Assembly (NCBI GenBank): GCA_030789695.1
Contig: CM061142.1
Location: forward strand, 144,927,637 to 144,991,636
DNA length: 64,000 bases
Direction: 5' to 3'
Source of the DNA: Scilla litardierei
Lineage: Eukaryota > Streptophyta > Magnoliopsida > Asparagales > Asparagaceae
Below the pieces are notes generated by a model. The model was not told where the DNA came from. It saw only the letters and a program-made list of their open reading frames with translations, and made no database searches. Made by a program: the position numbers and the translations under genes. Position 1 is the first letter of the stretch. The number at the start of each line of letters is the position of its first letter. This document shows, in pieces, positions 11,541 to 21,865 of the stretch.

Positions 11541-12913
11541 TGTTAGGCTCATTTTATACGCCTTTTTCCACCCTTTTCGTCCTACATTTTCCGCATTTAT
11601 TTTACGCCACTCTCGCTATTTCCCCTGATTTTACACGTTTCATTTGATACTTTGGGTATGTATTTCGTGCATTTTAAGGAGTTCACGCGTAAACGATGCA
11701 AATCTGTGATTTGTGGAGCATGGAGAGAGAACATCAAAGATTAGCAAAGATCGAAGCTCAAGGACGAGAGAAACTGGCCAAGGAGCAGACAGCACAGCCG
11801 TGCATGCACATGCATGACTGTGTCATACCATTAGGCCAAGGACGAAGCTCCAGCGACATTGACACATCAATGCTGACTTTCGGCACATCCGGGCTAAATT
11901 CAACTGTGCAAGGTAGAGAGCTCCCTGGCAGCATGATCGTTTCACACGGTCGTACTGCCTGGAGCTAGAGAGGGACTTCAGAAGATCGACATGGCCATGC
12001 TGACTTGCAGCATGGCCATGCTCAAAGCGGCAACCACTGCCATGCCCTAGTTTTCTTAGCGGCGGCATGGCCGGGAAGAGTTGCAGCATGGTCGTGTGCC
12101 CCCAAATTACTGCATGTACTATTTATTGCTGAGGGCAATTTGAGAGGGCATCCAACTTTTCTTCCACGATTTTTCTAGGGTTTTCACCCCCTTTGGGGGT
12201 TATTCTTCAATGTATTGTAAGACCTTTAATTTCTAATATTTTTGTAATGAATCTTTGTCTCTATTAATTATATTGCTTTTAATTCTTTTTTCATGTCGTT
12301 TGTGTTGCTCATTTACTTGCTTAAGTTATTGTTTATCTTGATGTTAGTAGAGTAGACCATTGTGCCTAGGGCTTAGCTAATCCCTAGTGTAGATCGTTTA
12401 TGTGGGTGGATCACCCCAAATATCATTCCAATTAGGGTTCTAGTCTTAGGAATAAGTTTGGATGGGCTAAATTCATTACACCTCATAGCTAAGGAGGGTT
12501 GACTATCTAGTGCTAGGCGCCGACTTACCGTCAGGCACACTCACTAGAATCATCGCTACCATAGCATCCGATTGACTATATGGGCTACGTAAAAGGGTCC
12601 AACCTATTCTCCGAGTCATCTCTCACTGTTGATTGTCGAGAGGATGATGATTAAGATTTGGTTATCATGTAGGGCTATAACCCATTGGCTCAAGAAGCTA
12701 GATTAACCTGCATGTTCAATTTGCACTAGCGGTGATGCTTGGCCCTTGGCACCCTTCTTTATTTTAGTTTTTTTGTGTAATTACTCCTTCCTTGTTACCC
12801 ATTGTGTAACTAATTAGATAAATGATTAATCGATACTCAAACCATCGCCTCCCTGTGTTCGATGCCCGCTTGCTACAACATACGTACGTTTGCAGTTTTA
12901 TAACTTTCTTACA
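11541..12913 (+). repeat. 5' LTR of H
   Basis: About 1.37 kb, TG...CA. It contains a palindrome array with GCATGGCCATG-type and CACGGTCGT-type units at 11780-12095, a weak TATA-like CTATTTAT near 12119, and near its end the GTGTTCGATGCCCGC block shared (inverted) with the C and D LTRs. The 5' border is tentative. Confidence 0.5.
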
Positions 12914-12919
12914 AGTTTT

Positions 12920-12937
12920 TGGTGCCGTTGCTGGGGA
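12920..12937 (+). promoter_or_regulatory. Primer binding site of H (tRNA-Asp type)
   Basis: TGGTGCCGTTGCTGGGGA, a near-perfect complement of the 3' end of plant tRNA-Asp (typical PBS TGGCGCCGTTGCCGGGGA). It lies 6 bases after the LTR end, the spacing seen in Athila-type elements. Confidence 0.8.
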
Positions 12938-13094
12938 GGAAATCTGTTTGATATCGAATTAGTTGTGTATTTGTTAGACTACACAAAAAACAAATAAAAG
13001 AAAATTTTTCCCCTCCCACCTTTTTACTCTTTATTTGTTTTACTGGTGATCTGCCTCTAGTTCTTTTATTTTATAGCCAGGCATACAAGGAGTA

Positions 13095-14517
13095 GTGATG
13101 TTGATGCCAGACAGAACACTCTCGAACAATTTTAGTGTCTTGGGAAACAATGATGCTCAGATGGGATCACAAAATCATTTTCTGCAAGTTGTAAGGAACT
13201 ACATGATGTGTGGTCTTCCGGGGCATGCCACAAATGTTTGTGCATACTATGCTATCCCCTATGACCCAATGCCACATACCTACAACCACCACCCAAATCA
13301 CTCACATCCAATTCTTCCAACATTTATGCCTCCATCAGAAGCAGAGGGAAGCCTTATAGCTAGAATGGAGAATTTCATGGCGACCCAAAGTTTACTTGCT
13401 GCCCCTTCCCTCACCAATATAACCTACAACCCTCCAAACCCGATAGCCCAACCATTATACCAATCACACAGGCATCTTGAGTAGAACTCATAGAGTGAGG
13501 TCTACGGCACCACACCACAGGAGGGAATGCAGTTAGAATGGCTAATCAACACACCGCATTCTTCCACCACCCTTTCATGGCTTGGTGGAGGAGAACCTAC
13601 ATTCGCGGTGGAGGATGTCCATTGGCCCAGCGCACCGTCGGCCACTTGTGCTACAGGAGGTAATCTATTTGTGCAAAATTCTTTATTTCCTAATACGTTT
13701 ACCTCCCCAGCTACAGTTGGTACCACTGGCACATATAATGCGGACGGTGTCATCCCGTGATGTGCCCCTGTAAGGAATGAAAAATTTGATGGGGCGTTAG
13801 TAAAGATTAAGGGGGCCCTTGACACAGTTTCGAAAAGAAAACCTTGAGGTTTGCATAGGCAAGGAGGAGACTCCTGAAACTGAAGAGCCCGCGTCGACCT
13901 TTTTCTTTTGTCAGGTCCATGAGCTAGAACCATGCACAATCATCAAGGAGACTATGACGTACGTGCATATTTTTGAGGAGTACATGAGCTCGACCGCAAA
14001 CATGACGATCGATCTCAGCGGGCCTGAGTCATGTTCTCTTCCCCCATCTGCACCACAGTCACTCCCTATCTCGCCAGAGCCCGAGCACTAGCACCACATC
14101 GATCAGGGAGACTTCTTGAACCTTGAGCACTTCCTTTTCGAATATCAATTTTTGTTGCATTATTATTTAGAATCGGATATTTCTAACACAACATGTCCAC
14201 TGCAGGACATTGATACACATGTATCGAAAACATGCTTGGTCGTGCCAACACCTGACCATCATGGAGATGAGAAGAAAGAGGACTTGATCGTACTAGATAT
14301 TGAGAGTAGCGAAGTTTTTCCGATAAGTATTCATCAACATGCCTTAGAATTTTCTACAGCTTTTGATGATTCTCTTTGGATCAATTTCATTCAGGGTAAT
14401 AATTTTTCTCATCGGCCTGATGCAGATCGTCTTTTACAGGGAGCAGGTGGGCACCTCCAAAAGATGCTAGAGCTGCTTTTTTGGGGCCTAATGACGCTTA
14501 TGGAGTTAAGCTGCTAG
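13095..14517 (+). pseudogene. H zinc-knuckle/acidic protein ORF, broken
   Basis: The first frame (13095-13484) has NDAQMG and, soon after, MMCGLPGHATNVC, a CCHC knuckle whose first Cys is lost. After stops and a frame change the reading continues at 13819-14091 and, in the same frame, 14116-14517. Blocks align with the C-element protein: an HI..QGDF block, an LxS.I..T..LQD block, and SLWINFIQGNNFSH with LLQGAGGHLQKML matching C's YIWDTFILGNNSF and CGHLQGMLGG. The knuckle suggests a Gag-derived nucleic-acid-binding role; the acidic part has no known function. There is no protease or RT motif. Several stops and at least one frameshift make this copy non-functional. Confidence 0.6.
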
Positions 14518-14930
14518 CTAACCCATGAAAGAAACAGGAGGAATAAATTCCTGCACTAATAAAGATCCGAGATCCTCTATTTGATTAGGTGCATCCTACT
14601 CTAGTTGTGTAGACATTTTAGTCCTCTCAATTAGCAAAAAGAGCGTATTAGTGTTCAGTTTTCTTTAAAAAATCTCTGCTTCTCTCAGTTGCCTCACACA
14701 TTGTCATCTTCCCACTTAGCTTCGATTTTTCAACTTACCTCCCAAGTACACATTAGTCCCTATTTTTCACATCACTATCTTATTTAGGGCTATGCTTCAT
14801 GCTAGCTTGGGGGAGTCTCTCCTGTGCACTCCACATTTTTCCCATAGGCTTAATGACATCGCATTGCATCCCCATTTCTCCACACCCACCCCCCTTGCAC
14901 CTCTTTTCTCCCTTATCTCATAGTCATCAA

Positions 14931-14965
14931 GCATTGAGGACAATGCTTAGTTTTAGCTTGGGTGA
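14931..14965 (+). repeat. GCATTGAGGACAATGC hairpin followed by AGCTTGGG
   Basis: A perfect 6-bp inverted repeat with loop AGGA, then AGCTTGGGTG after a few bases. The same composite motif occurs in elements C and D in the matching position of the 3' region. Confidence 0.7.
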
Positions 14966-15488
14966 AGAAATGCACTTTTTCATTATCTTTTTCACAATTT
15001 CCCATTCCACTTCAATTTTATTTTTCCCCTTTTCACCATTTTTCATAGAAATCTAGGGATATGATCCCTCAAGGAAAATCACACTCCCACATTAGTTTTG
15101 TATATGCTTATTTAGGATGGGTTTTTCCGTGTGCACTCTTATTTCCCTTCGGTGGCATGTCTTCCACACTCCCCCTTACGATTTCATTTCTAACCCTTAT
15201 TCGTGCATGAGATAGAGCTAGTTCCTGTCTCATAGGCTAGTTGCCTATTTAACCCTTTTATTGCGAAACCCTAGGCCCTTCCGATTGCATAAGGTAGACT
15301 TAGCCTCGATAGAGTTTGGTTTTGAATTTGGACCGTACTCCCCTAAACCATGGTGTTGGCATGTTAAAAAAAATAAGAGAGAGAAGTATAGAATAATTGC
15401 ACAATTTTCCCTATTTCGTCGAGTAGTCGGATCTCCAAGACTCGGGAATCTCTGAAATTCGTGCCAAAAGATGGGGTTTGGGGGAGTA

Positions 15489-15493
15489 CATAT
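15489..15493. repeat. Predicted target-site duplication of B (left copy)
   Basis: CATAT directly precedes B's TGTCACGG. The right copy would lie outside the window. Confidence 0.4.
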
Positions 15494-17705
15494 TGTCACG
15501 GTCGCTTTTCGATAATACGTTTTTCGTGTTTGTACTTTTGTTCGTACGCGTATTTATTTAGATCTCTTCTTGTATCCCAAATGTACGATGTAATATGTCG
15601 TTATGACTCTCTGGAAGAGTACTTATTTGTGGAATTATTTGTGAACGTCATTTTACGAGTCGTTCTCCCACAAAACAACTTTGTTTGAAGAGGTGTCGTA
15701 ACTCTTACCTTCGTCATTTGCTCGTTTTATTTTTATTTCCTTTCTCCGTTGCCCTAGCCCGTGACCGTTCATCTAAGTCTCGACCCTCTCGTCGACACGG
15801 TCGTCCCGGTATTTTTCTTATAATTATCGGACCCCGTTAGACCCACTTTTTCCACTAATCGTTTTCTAATTCACCTAACCCTAATTAATTTGAAATTCAA
15901 ATAACCTAATTAAAACTATATGCTTAATACGTATCAACATGATTTCCTAAGCTATTCGCCATTCTATATCACCCTAACTCTACCCCCTCCCTCTCACATT
16001 TTCTCTCTCCAATCAACCCAAGTGCCCCCAACTTTTAAACCCAAATATCAAATGAAATCTCATACGTATTACACCCAAATTCAATCTAGGCTATTCACCA
16101 TCCTATTTTAGACTAATCTATACCCCTATATATATCTCTCTCTTCCTAAATCCCTTAAGTTCACTCCTATTGAAACTCATATAGCATTTACCTCTTATTA
16201 GAACCCGATAGCAGCCCTACTGTTTTTTCTTCATCTCGCAACTCTCGCCCAGCCGCATAAACCCTACACCCAGCCATATAACTCACGGCCTGGCCTCCTG
16301 TCGGCATTCCCACTATGGACAACCTCCTTCCCCTCGACAACCCTTCTTCCTCCTCCCAAAAACCCTCACACAAAACCCTAATACCCTCTTCTAGCCAAAA
16401 ACTATCCTCCCCCTACTGATACCTCACGGCCAACAGCTCTGGACCGCCGTCGGCCGCTCCCCCTGCCGCTGGATGCCCCTCAAGTGACTCCCCCAGGCTG
16501 TGCAGGCCCTCACTTGGCTGCAGCTGCCCGACGTGCCTTCCCTTGTGCATGCAAACCTTAGATCCGCACACTCCGGGCCATGAGTTCGATGTCCGCCGTC
16601 TCTTGTGCCTCCTGTGCCGTTGTGCGCATCTTTCCAATGCTGTAGAACGTCGTACATCTGTCCTTCCCCTTGGGTCGCTGTTTGGTAATCATGCCACTAC
16701 CCGGTGGATCGTCGTTTGTCGCCGCTGTCTCGCCGTACCGTTCACGTTACCGGAATCCAACCCCTGATGTCGCTACCCGACGTCAGTGTAGCTTTCACGT
16801 CGTGTTGAAGTAAACCCTACTCCGTAGGAACCCCTACATCACATGCTAATCAAGACTAAAAACCGTAACTTTACTGCTTTGAATAACTCACTAATCGAGA
16901 CTTAATAACTGGGACTGTATGCTGGATCGCGATCTGAACACATAAGTAGATCTTGGACTTGATTGAACGGAGATCGCATCGTGATTGTCTTCAGGTAAGT
17001 GATACTTGCCACTGTTGTTTAGGCCATCTTTTAGGAAGTTTGTGTAATAGCATAAAAGAAACTAGGCGATGAAATGATAGTAGCCTAGATGCCCTTACTA
17101 GATCTAGCTTGACAACGAAGTTAGTTCTGATACCCTTGCTATCATTTCATGCCGCCTGTCACATTTACTTTCAAATTAACTATACGCACTTTTAAACTGC
17201 TTATTTCCATTCTCATGCATCTTTCCATGTTATTTCATGCATCAACTTGCTCTATCATCATTGTGTAGCACACACTACAATAAATTATTAACTACAAAGT
17301 CTAGGCACCTGCTTTGCAGGCACAACCCTATGCCAAAAACACATTCTGGCTCGTGATCCAGAAGATGGGCATCAGTCCATATACACGTGAAGGGGTAGGA
17401 TTAAATGGTCGCTTGAGCATAGAAGTGAGCCCGTACAGCCACTTCAGCCAAAAGACGGAAACTCTTTTCACGATGTGATAAATTAGTGTTTGTTAAATCA
17501 TGAAATAGTGATTCGTAGTTTCTGCTCTGACGTGCATGCTTTGTACCATCATGTCATTTTAATTGTTGCACTCTTTAAATGCCATTTCATATCATCATGT
17601 TAAAACTACCAGACGCATTACTTTTATATCATCCTTGTACAAAAGTCTTCTGTTTACCCTTGGGAGACTTTTGCTGACATGTGCCCTCTTCTCTTTGGGT
17701 GTCAC

Positions 17706-17852
17706 ATGTTAGGTTTAGAGTCAGAGAAAGTTGTTGAGGACGATCAGTATACAGACGTTGAGTTTGAGGTTACTACAGAGGCTGAGTTGGAGGACACTGG
17801 TGACCAGTCCTTGTCTCAGCTTGAGGCATCTTTTAGTTACTGTTGCTTTTAG
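17706..17852 (+). CDS. Acidic mini-ORF in B LTR
   Basis: ATG to TAG, 48 residues, beginning MLGLESEKVVEDDQ and including DTGDQS. It is homologous to the 35-residue mini-ORF in A, E and F LTRs (MLDPEPE...DTGDQS), with a longer C-terminal tail ending SYCCF. The start codon lies in a hairpin (ACATGTG...CACATGT) conserved in all these LTRs. Strongly acidic, no known domain. Expression is unknown. Confidence 0.4.
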   Translation: MLGLESEKVVEDDQYTDVEFEVTTEAELEDTGDQSLSQLEASFSYCCF

Positions 17853-17996
17853 TAGTTGTTGTTAAGCTTTCGATGTGTAGCACCTTATCTCTCTGTTTTA
17901 TGTTTCGTCCATGCTCAGGCCTTTCTTTCAGACTATGTACTTTTTGTGACTTCTCTGTATGTTTGGAATAATTGTTGGATGTTGTTTAGTGGATAA

Positions 17997-18001
17997 TCTT
18001 A
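17997..18001. repeat. Target-site duplication of A (left)
   Basis: TCTTA, repeated at 27812-27816 on the other side of A. Confidence 0.9.
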
Positions 18002-18289
18002 TGTAACGACTGGTTTTCTTGTATCTGGATTTATTATATTATATTATATGTTTTGGTGGATTTTCTCCTTATGTGTGGTTTTCGTCTCCGTAACTTTCAT
18101 TTTCGATCGTTTCGTCGTGTTTTCTTAGCTTCTTCCTTAGAATCGTCGATTTCGGAGCAAGTCATTCGTGACGGGCTTTGTATCGGTCATATCTTATTGT
18201 TAGATCAAGCCTAGGAGTCTTAGGAATCGATCCCGGAGCTTCGCGCTCCATTTCGGAACTTTTGGTGCTCATTAGCCTGTGTAAGAAGG

Positions 18290-18692
18290 GGCACCAACCG
18301 ACTAGATGACGGTCCAGTCGGTCGGCAAACCTTCTTGAACCGACTAGTTGGCTTTGTAAATTTCTCAGGAGTTACTGTTTGTCGTTAGTCGGTCTAAGAA
18401 CGTTGGTTGACCAACTAGGTTGCAAACTAGTCGGTCGACAATGCTTCTTCAACCGACTAACTCATTAACTATTTTTGGTACCAGTTACTGTTCCTTCTTA
18501 GTCGGTCTAAGTTCATCTTTCGACCGATTAGATGTAAAACTAGTCGGTCAGTAGTTGTTCTTTGACCGACTAAATCTAAATCCTATTTCTGTACAGGAGT
18601 TACTGTTTGGACTTAATCGGTCTGCGTTGGTCAACCGACCGACTAGTTCCCAAACTAGTCTGTCAGTGGTTGTTCTCTGACCGACTAATCAG
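18290..18692. repeat. Palindromic CTAGTCGGTC/GACCGACTAG array in A 5' LTR
   Basis: About a dozen copies in alternating orientation. Three tandem units of about 115 bases start with GTTACTG at 18371, 18484 and 18599. Each unit contains AGTCGGTC, GACCGACTAG, CTAGTCGGTC and ACCGACTAA in that order, so neighbouring words can pair as hairpins. The array ends about 40 bases before the TATA box. Confidence 0.85.
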
Positions 18693-18731
18693 TGCCAAAA
18701 CCCTAATTTCTGGGCAGCCGCCAGCCCTTCC

Positions 18732-18739
18732 TATTTAAA
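18732..18739 (+). promoter_or_regulatory. TATA box of A 5' LTR
   Basis: TATTTAAA just downstream of the palindrome array; the same arrangement occurs in the 3' LTR (26039) and in E (42838) and F (60434-60441, minus). Confidence 0.7.
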
Positions 18740-19194
18740 CCCCTCCCAAACGTTTTCTTCTCCTTCCTCACGACCTAAAACCCTAGTTTCTCCCCCATTG
18801 AGCCCCCTACTACCTCAAACCCTTATTCCTTCATCCCAAGCCCAAAATCCATCATCCAAACTCTCCCTTAACACATTCTACCTCTCATCTTCCTCAAAAT
18901 CTCATCAAACCCCCAAAATCCCCCAAAACCCTATCTCTCCAAACTTCTCCATCCATTTCCAGATCTGAACCCTAGGTTCCCCGGAGCGTTTCTTCCGTCG
19001 TCGTGGTTGCTCGGCGTTATTCTCCCGTTTCCTATACGGTAATAACCGATCTCTTAATGTTTTCATAACCCATTGTGTTTTTGTGAAACCCTAATGAATG
19101 GATGTTGTTTTGATGATTGTTTCTCCATAACACGACTTTCCCGTAGATTAGCGTCCGTGCGACGAACCCTCGTTGATCGTCATCCTCGGTGCTA

Positions 19195-19329
19195 GGCAAG
19201 TGAAACTTGCCACTTAGGGTTTAGGCCATGTTTTAGGCCATTTGCTTGTTGTAGGCGTAAAAGAGACTAGGCGACGAAATGATACTCGCCTAGGCGCAAA
19301 TTGAAGAACTAGCTTGACAACGAAGCTAG
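19195..19329 (+). repeat. Three-hairpin module in A 5' LTR
   Basis: Hairpin 1: GGCAAGT-GAA-ACTTGCC (19195-19211). Hairpin 2: CTAGGCGA...TCGCCTAG (19267-19293). Hairpin 3: CTAGCTT-GACAACG-AAGCTAG (19309-19329). Between 1 and 2 lies a direct repeat of TTTTAGGCCAT. The same three-hairpin order is seen in the LTRs of B, E and F. Confidence 0.75.
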
Positions 19330-20017
19330 ATCCGACATTTATCATGTTGCACAATTACCATGTCATGTTTAAAATCCATTAACGGTACGCAAATTAATTG
19401 TCATGTCATTGCATTCTTTAAGTGTTTCCGTGATTGCGTAGCTTCGCTACAATTCTTGTGTTCCTGGCTCGTGTTCTAGAAGCGGGCCATGTGTTGGTTG
19501 ATAGCCAATGCCCGAACTACTTGTTTCCGGCTAGGTGCACCCCTACGCCAAATGCTTATGAATCGTGAACTAGAATGCGAGCTCCTGTGCGGGGCAACCC
19601 TGGCTCATTTACTGAGCTCGTGTGCGGGGACCCTGGCTCGTTTACATGTGGGTATTGGGGGTAAGAGTTAAGCGGCCAATCAACTGGGAGTCTGCCCGAT
19701 CAGCAACTGCAGTGGTAAGGCGTAAACTATGGGTTTTGGGGTAGTGTTAAGCGGCCAATCAGCGTGAATGCCAAACCATTCAGCTGTAAGGCATAAACAT
19801 CTATAAACAACTTGAAACGTGACTAGTGAAATGATTGAGATTGTTAGTAGCTTGGCTACTCTTGACTTGTCCCGATAATTGTTCTCTTGCACTTATTGTT
19901 TCATCATGTCTTGCTTGTGCACTCATGTTATAACTGCCATGTCATGCATACTATAACTGCTAGGTTGCTAGTTGCCTTACTTTCTGTTTCCTTGCCCAAG
20001 TCTTTTAGACTTGCTGA

Positions 20018-20051
20018 CATGTGCCCCTTTACTCTTTTGGGTGACACATGT
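20018..20051 (+). repeat. Hairpin spanning the mini-ORF start
   Basis: ACATGTG (20018-20024) pairs with CACATGT (20045-20051). The second arm contains the ATG. Conserved in B, E, F and G. Confidence 0.6.
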
Positions 20052-20155
20052 TAGATCCTGAGCCTGAGTACTTTGTTGAGGACGAGGTGTTTGCTGACGC
20101 CGAGCCCGAGCCTGTGTTTATCGGAGAGTACGTGGACACTGGGGACCAGTCCTAG
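20048..20155 (+). CDS. Acidic mini-ORF in A 5' LTR
   Basis: ATG to TAG, 35 residues, starting MLDPEPEYFVEDEVFADAEP and ending EYVDTGDQS. The same 36-codon frame is found in E (44098-44205) and F (59163-59056) with mainly conservative changes, and in the A 3' LTR with one internal stop. It lies upstream of gag within the LTR, so it could be an upstream ORF of the genomic RNA. Very acidic, with no domain I recognise. Whether it is translated is unknown. Confidence 0.45.
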   Translation: MLDPEPEYFVEDEVFADAEPEPVFIGEYVDTGDQS

Positions 20156-20503
20156 TGTCTTCGTTGTGCTTTTCCTTTTGTTTAGACTGCTGTTTTGTTG
20201 TCGGTGCGTAGCACCTATACTTTGTTACGTTGTTGCTTTTGTTGGCATTGTTCTGGGCCCTTAGACTCTTTCTTTTAGCCTAGTGGCTTTTCTGGATGTT
20301 GAACTTAATTTTCATGTTGGACAAATTATGATATATGAGAATTTTATTTCTGTCTCTCCTTGTGTTATTATTGCTATTCCGTTTGTGGTTACAGGGACCT
20401 GCTTATGTTTTATTGATGCTTATCGGGTTTGGGGCTTCACAGCTCCACTCTCGTGCGGACCTTTTCACGTCTCGCCTCCATTTTAGGGAAACGGGGCGTG
20501 ACA

Positions 20504-20648
20504 GGTTTTGTTGGTGGCCAATGCAGGTCCTCTTCTGTAACTGCGATTATCGGAATAATGATAATAATATTTGAACGTCCAATAAACTAAGTTCGACGTC
20601 CGAGTCATAAGCTATGAGTCTAATCTGCTTCGTTTTCTGTGTCATTAG
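20504..20648 (+). promoter_or_regulatory. Leader between LTR and gag of A; non-canonical primer site
   Basis: Chromoviruses of this type usually carry an initiator-Met primer site (TGGTATCAGAGC) here. I do not see it. Instead a TGGTGGCC(C/A)ATG sequence lies 8-9 bases after the LTR and is conserved in B and E. Confidence 0.35.
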
Positions 20649-21752
20649 ATGGCGGGAAGGCGATTCACACGTGGTGGAGGTAGTGGCGCGTTCCCTCATG
20701 ATGAGGAGCCTGAGCGGGAACCCACCAACGGAGAGATGATGCGGATGATGCTTCAGATGATGCAAGTGCAGCAGGGCGTGCTCCTGCAAGTCCAGAATGC
20801 TCCACTTGCTCGAGCTGCCCGGGCACTTCCGGATGCCCCTCGCTCCGAGCCGGGAGCGAAGCAATTTCAGGAGCTGGGTCCCGCATATTTTGATGGGTCT
20901 GAGGGTCCTCTGGCTGCCGATGAGTGGATTCGGAACATTGAGGATAACTTGAAGATGGCCAAGATCACCCCAGCTGGATGGGTTGATTTGGCGAAGAGGC
21001 AACTTAAGGATAATGCTCGGAACTGGTGGGATGCGGAAGAGAAGATGTTGGTGGAGCCGATAGCTTGGACTACCTTCAAGTCTAGGTTTGATGAGGAGTT
21101 CTTTCCGAAGGCTGCTAGGAAGGAGATGCTGCAGCACTTTATTGATCTGAAGCAAGGGAGCTTGACGGTGGACCTGTACCACCAAGAGTTCACTAGGCTA
21201 AGTCGGTTCGCACCGAAGATGGTGTAGGATGCTGATGAGAGGGCTCAGAGGTTCCTGCAGGGACTTGCTTTGGAGCTCCAGAGTTTTGTGTCTTCCTCTG
21301 ATTTGGACTCTTATCAGAAGGTTCTGGTCGCTGCGAGGAGGCAGGAGCTGAACCTGAGTCAGAGGAGAGGGCATGTTTCTGGTGCTGGGAAGAGGCCTAT
21401 GGAGCAGGCCAGGGCGGTGGTTAGGCCTGGTTTCAAGCCTAATCAGCCAGCTCAGTTCAAGAGGCCAGGAGGGCCTGTTCTGAAGACTTGCCATTTCTGC
21501 GGCAAGCCTGGCCACATCAAGGATCAGTGTAGGAAGTTTCTGGGCCAGTGTTTGGTTTGTGGTGATGCTTCCCATGTCGCGAAGGATTGTCGGCAAGCGA
21601 ATCAGCTGCGGAGGGCACCTGTTGCAGCACAGCCGTTGCAGCAGCGAGCGTCTGTTCCTGCTGGACGTGGAGCGGATCTTGTTCCACAGAGGCAGGCTTT
21701 TCAGCAGGCTATTCCGTCGAGGAGAGCGAGGCTGTGGATGAGGTTATCGCAG
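20649..21752 (+). pseudogene. A gag
   Basis: Gag forms the virus-like particle and packages RNA. It starts at ATG 20649 (MAGRRFTRGGGSGAF), the same start context as in E and B. The capsid region includes GSEGPLAADEWIRNIE, WWDAEEKML and FKSRFDEEFFPKAARKEML. Two CCHC knuckles follow: CHFCGKPGHIKDQC (21489-21530) and CLVCGDASHVAKDC (21549-21590). Breaks: a TAG at 21225-21227 replaces a Gln present in E. A 28-base deletion near 21724 (flanked by GAG on both sides in E) shifts the frame just before the end. The last codons join to protease across a 113-base intron (21753-21865) with GT..AG ends. Confidence 0.9.
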
Positions 21753-21865
21753 GTAATGCTCAATCTAGCTGTTACTTTCCTAGCTAGTTTTGATTGCTAG
21801 ATTGTGTTGTTTGCTTGAACATGATTATTTGCTAGACTAGGGTTTGATTGTTAATTGCTTGTTAG
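21753..21865 (+). other. Putative intron 1 of A, gag/protease junction
   Basis: Donor CAG|GTAATG, acceptor GTTAG. Removing it fuses ...DEVIAG to [16 protein letters not shown], which restores the normal PR N-terminus in the downstream frame. B (29179-29278) and E (45833-45945) have an intron at the same codon position with different internal sequence. Confidence 0.65.

Larger units (their letters stand above)
11541..15493 (+). mobile_element. Element H: non-autonomous LTR retrotransposon (5' LTR plus internal region)
   Basis: H runs from a probable LTR start (TGTTAGGC) through an LTR end (CTTACA at 12913), a tRNA-Asp-type primer site and a degenerate zinc-knuckle/acidic ORF to a G-rich tract. 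Element B's LTR begins immediately after that tract. No protease, reverse transcriptase or integrase can be read. Its protein and 3' motifs match element C, so the two belong to one pol-less lineage resembling the plant TR-GAG class. The 3' LTR is not in the window. The left LTR border is inferred only from the TG start. Confidence 0.6.
14518..15493 (+). other. 3' untranslated region of H with G-rich tracts
   Basis: No coding. It contains AGCTTGGGGGAG at about 14805, the hairpin motif at 14931-14965, and at 15474-15486 GGTTTGGGGGAG, the best polypurine-tract candidate, just before B's LTR. Confidence 0.5.
15494..18001 (+). repeat. 5' LTR of B, part 1
   Basis: It matches the 3' LTR beginning at 39956 (TGTCACGGTC). 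It has a TATA-like CTATATATATC at 16126-16136 and lacks the palindrome array seen in other families. It breaks at 18001 where A is inserted, and the remainder resumes at 27817. Confidence 0.85.
18002..20503 (+). repeat. 5' LTR of A
   Basis: It begins TGTAACGACTGG and ends GGGGCGTGACA. From 5' to 3' it contains the palindrome array, a TATA box, a T-rich leader, a three-hairpin module, the mini-ORF and a conserved terminal block. Confidence 0.95.

Noticed and set aside
15474..15493. Start of the H 3' LTR
   Set aside because: Only about seven bases lie between the G-rich tract and B's LTR, and they do not match the start of the H 5' LTR.
18290..18692. Regularly spaced repeats resembling a CRISPR array
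   Set aside because: Plant DNA inside an LTR, repeats alternate in orientation, and there are no uniform spacers or cas genes.
20513..20533. Similarity of the leader word TGGTGGCCCATG..AGGTCC to the anticodon-arm region of initiator tRNA-Met
   Set aside because: The match is in the sense direction and gapped, so it could not act as a primer site; most likely chance.
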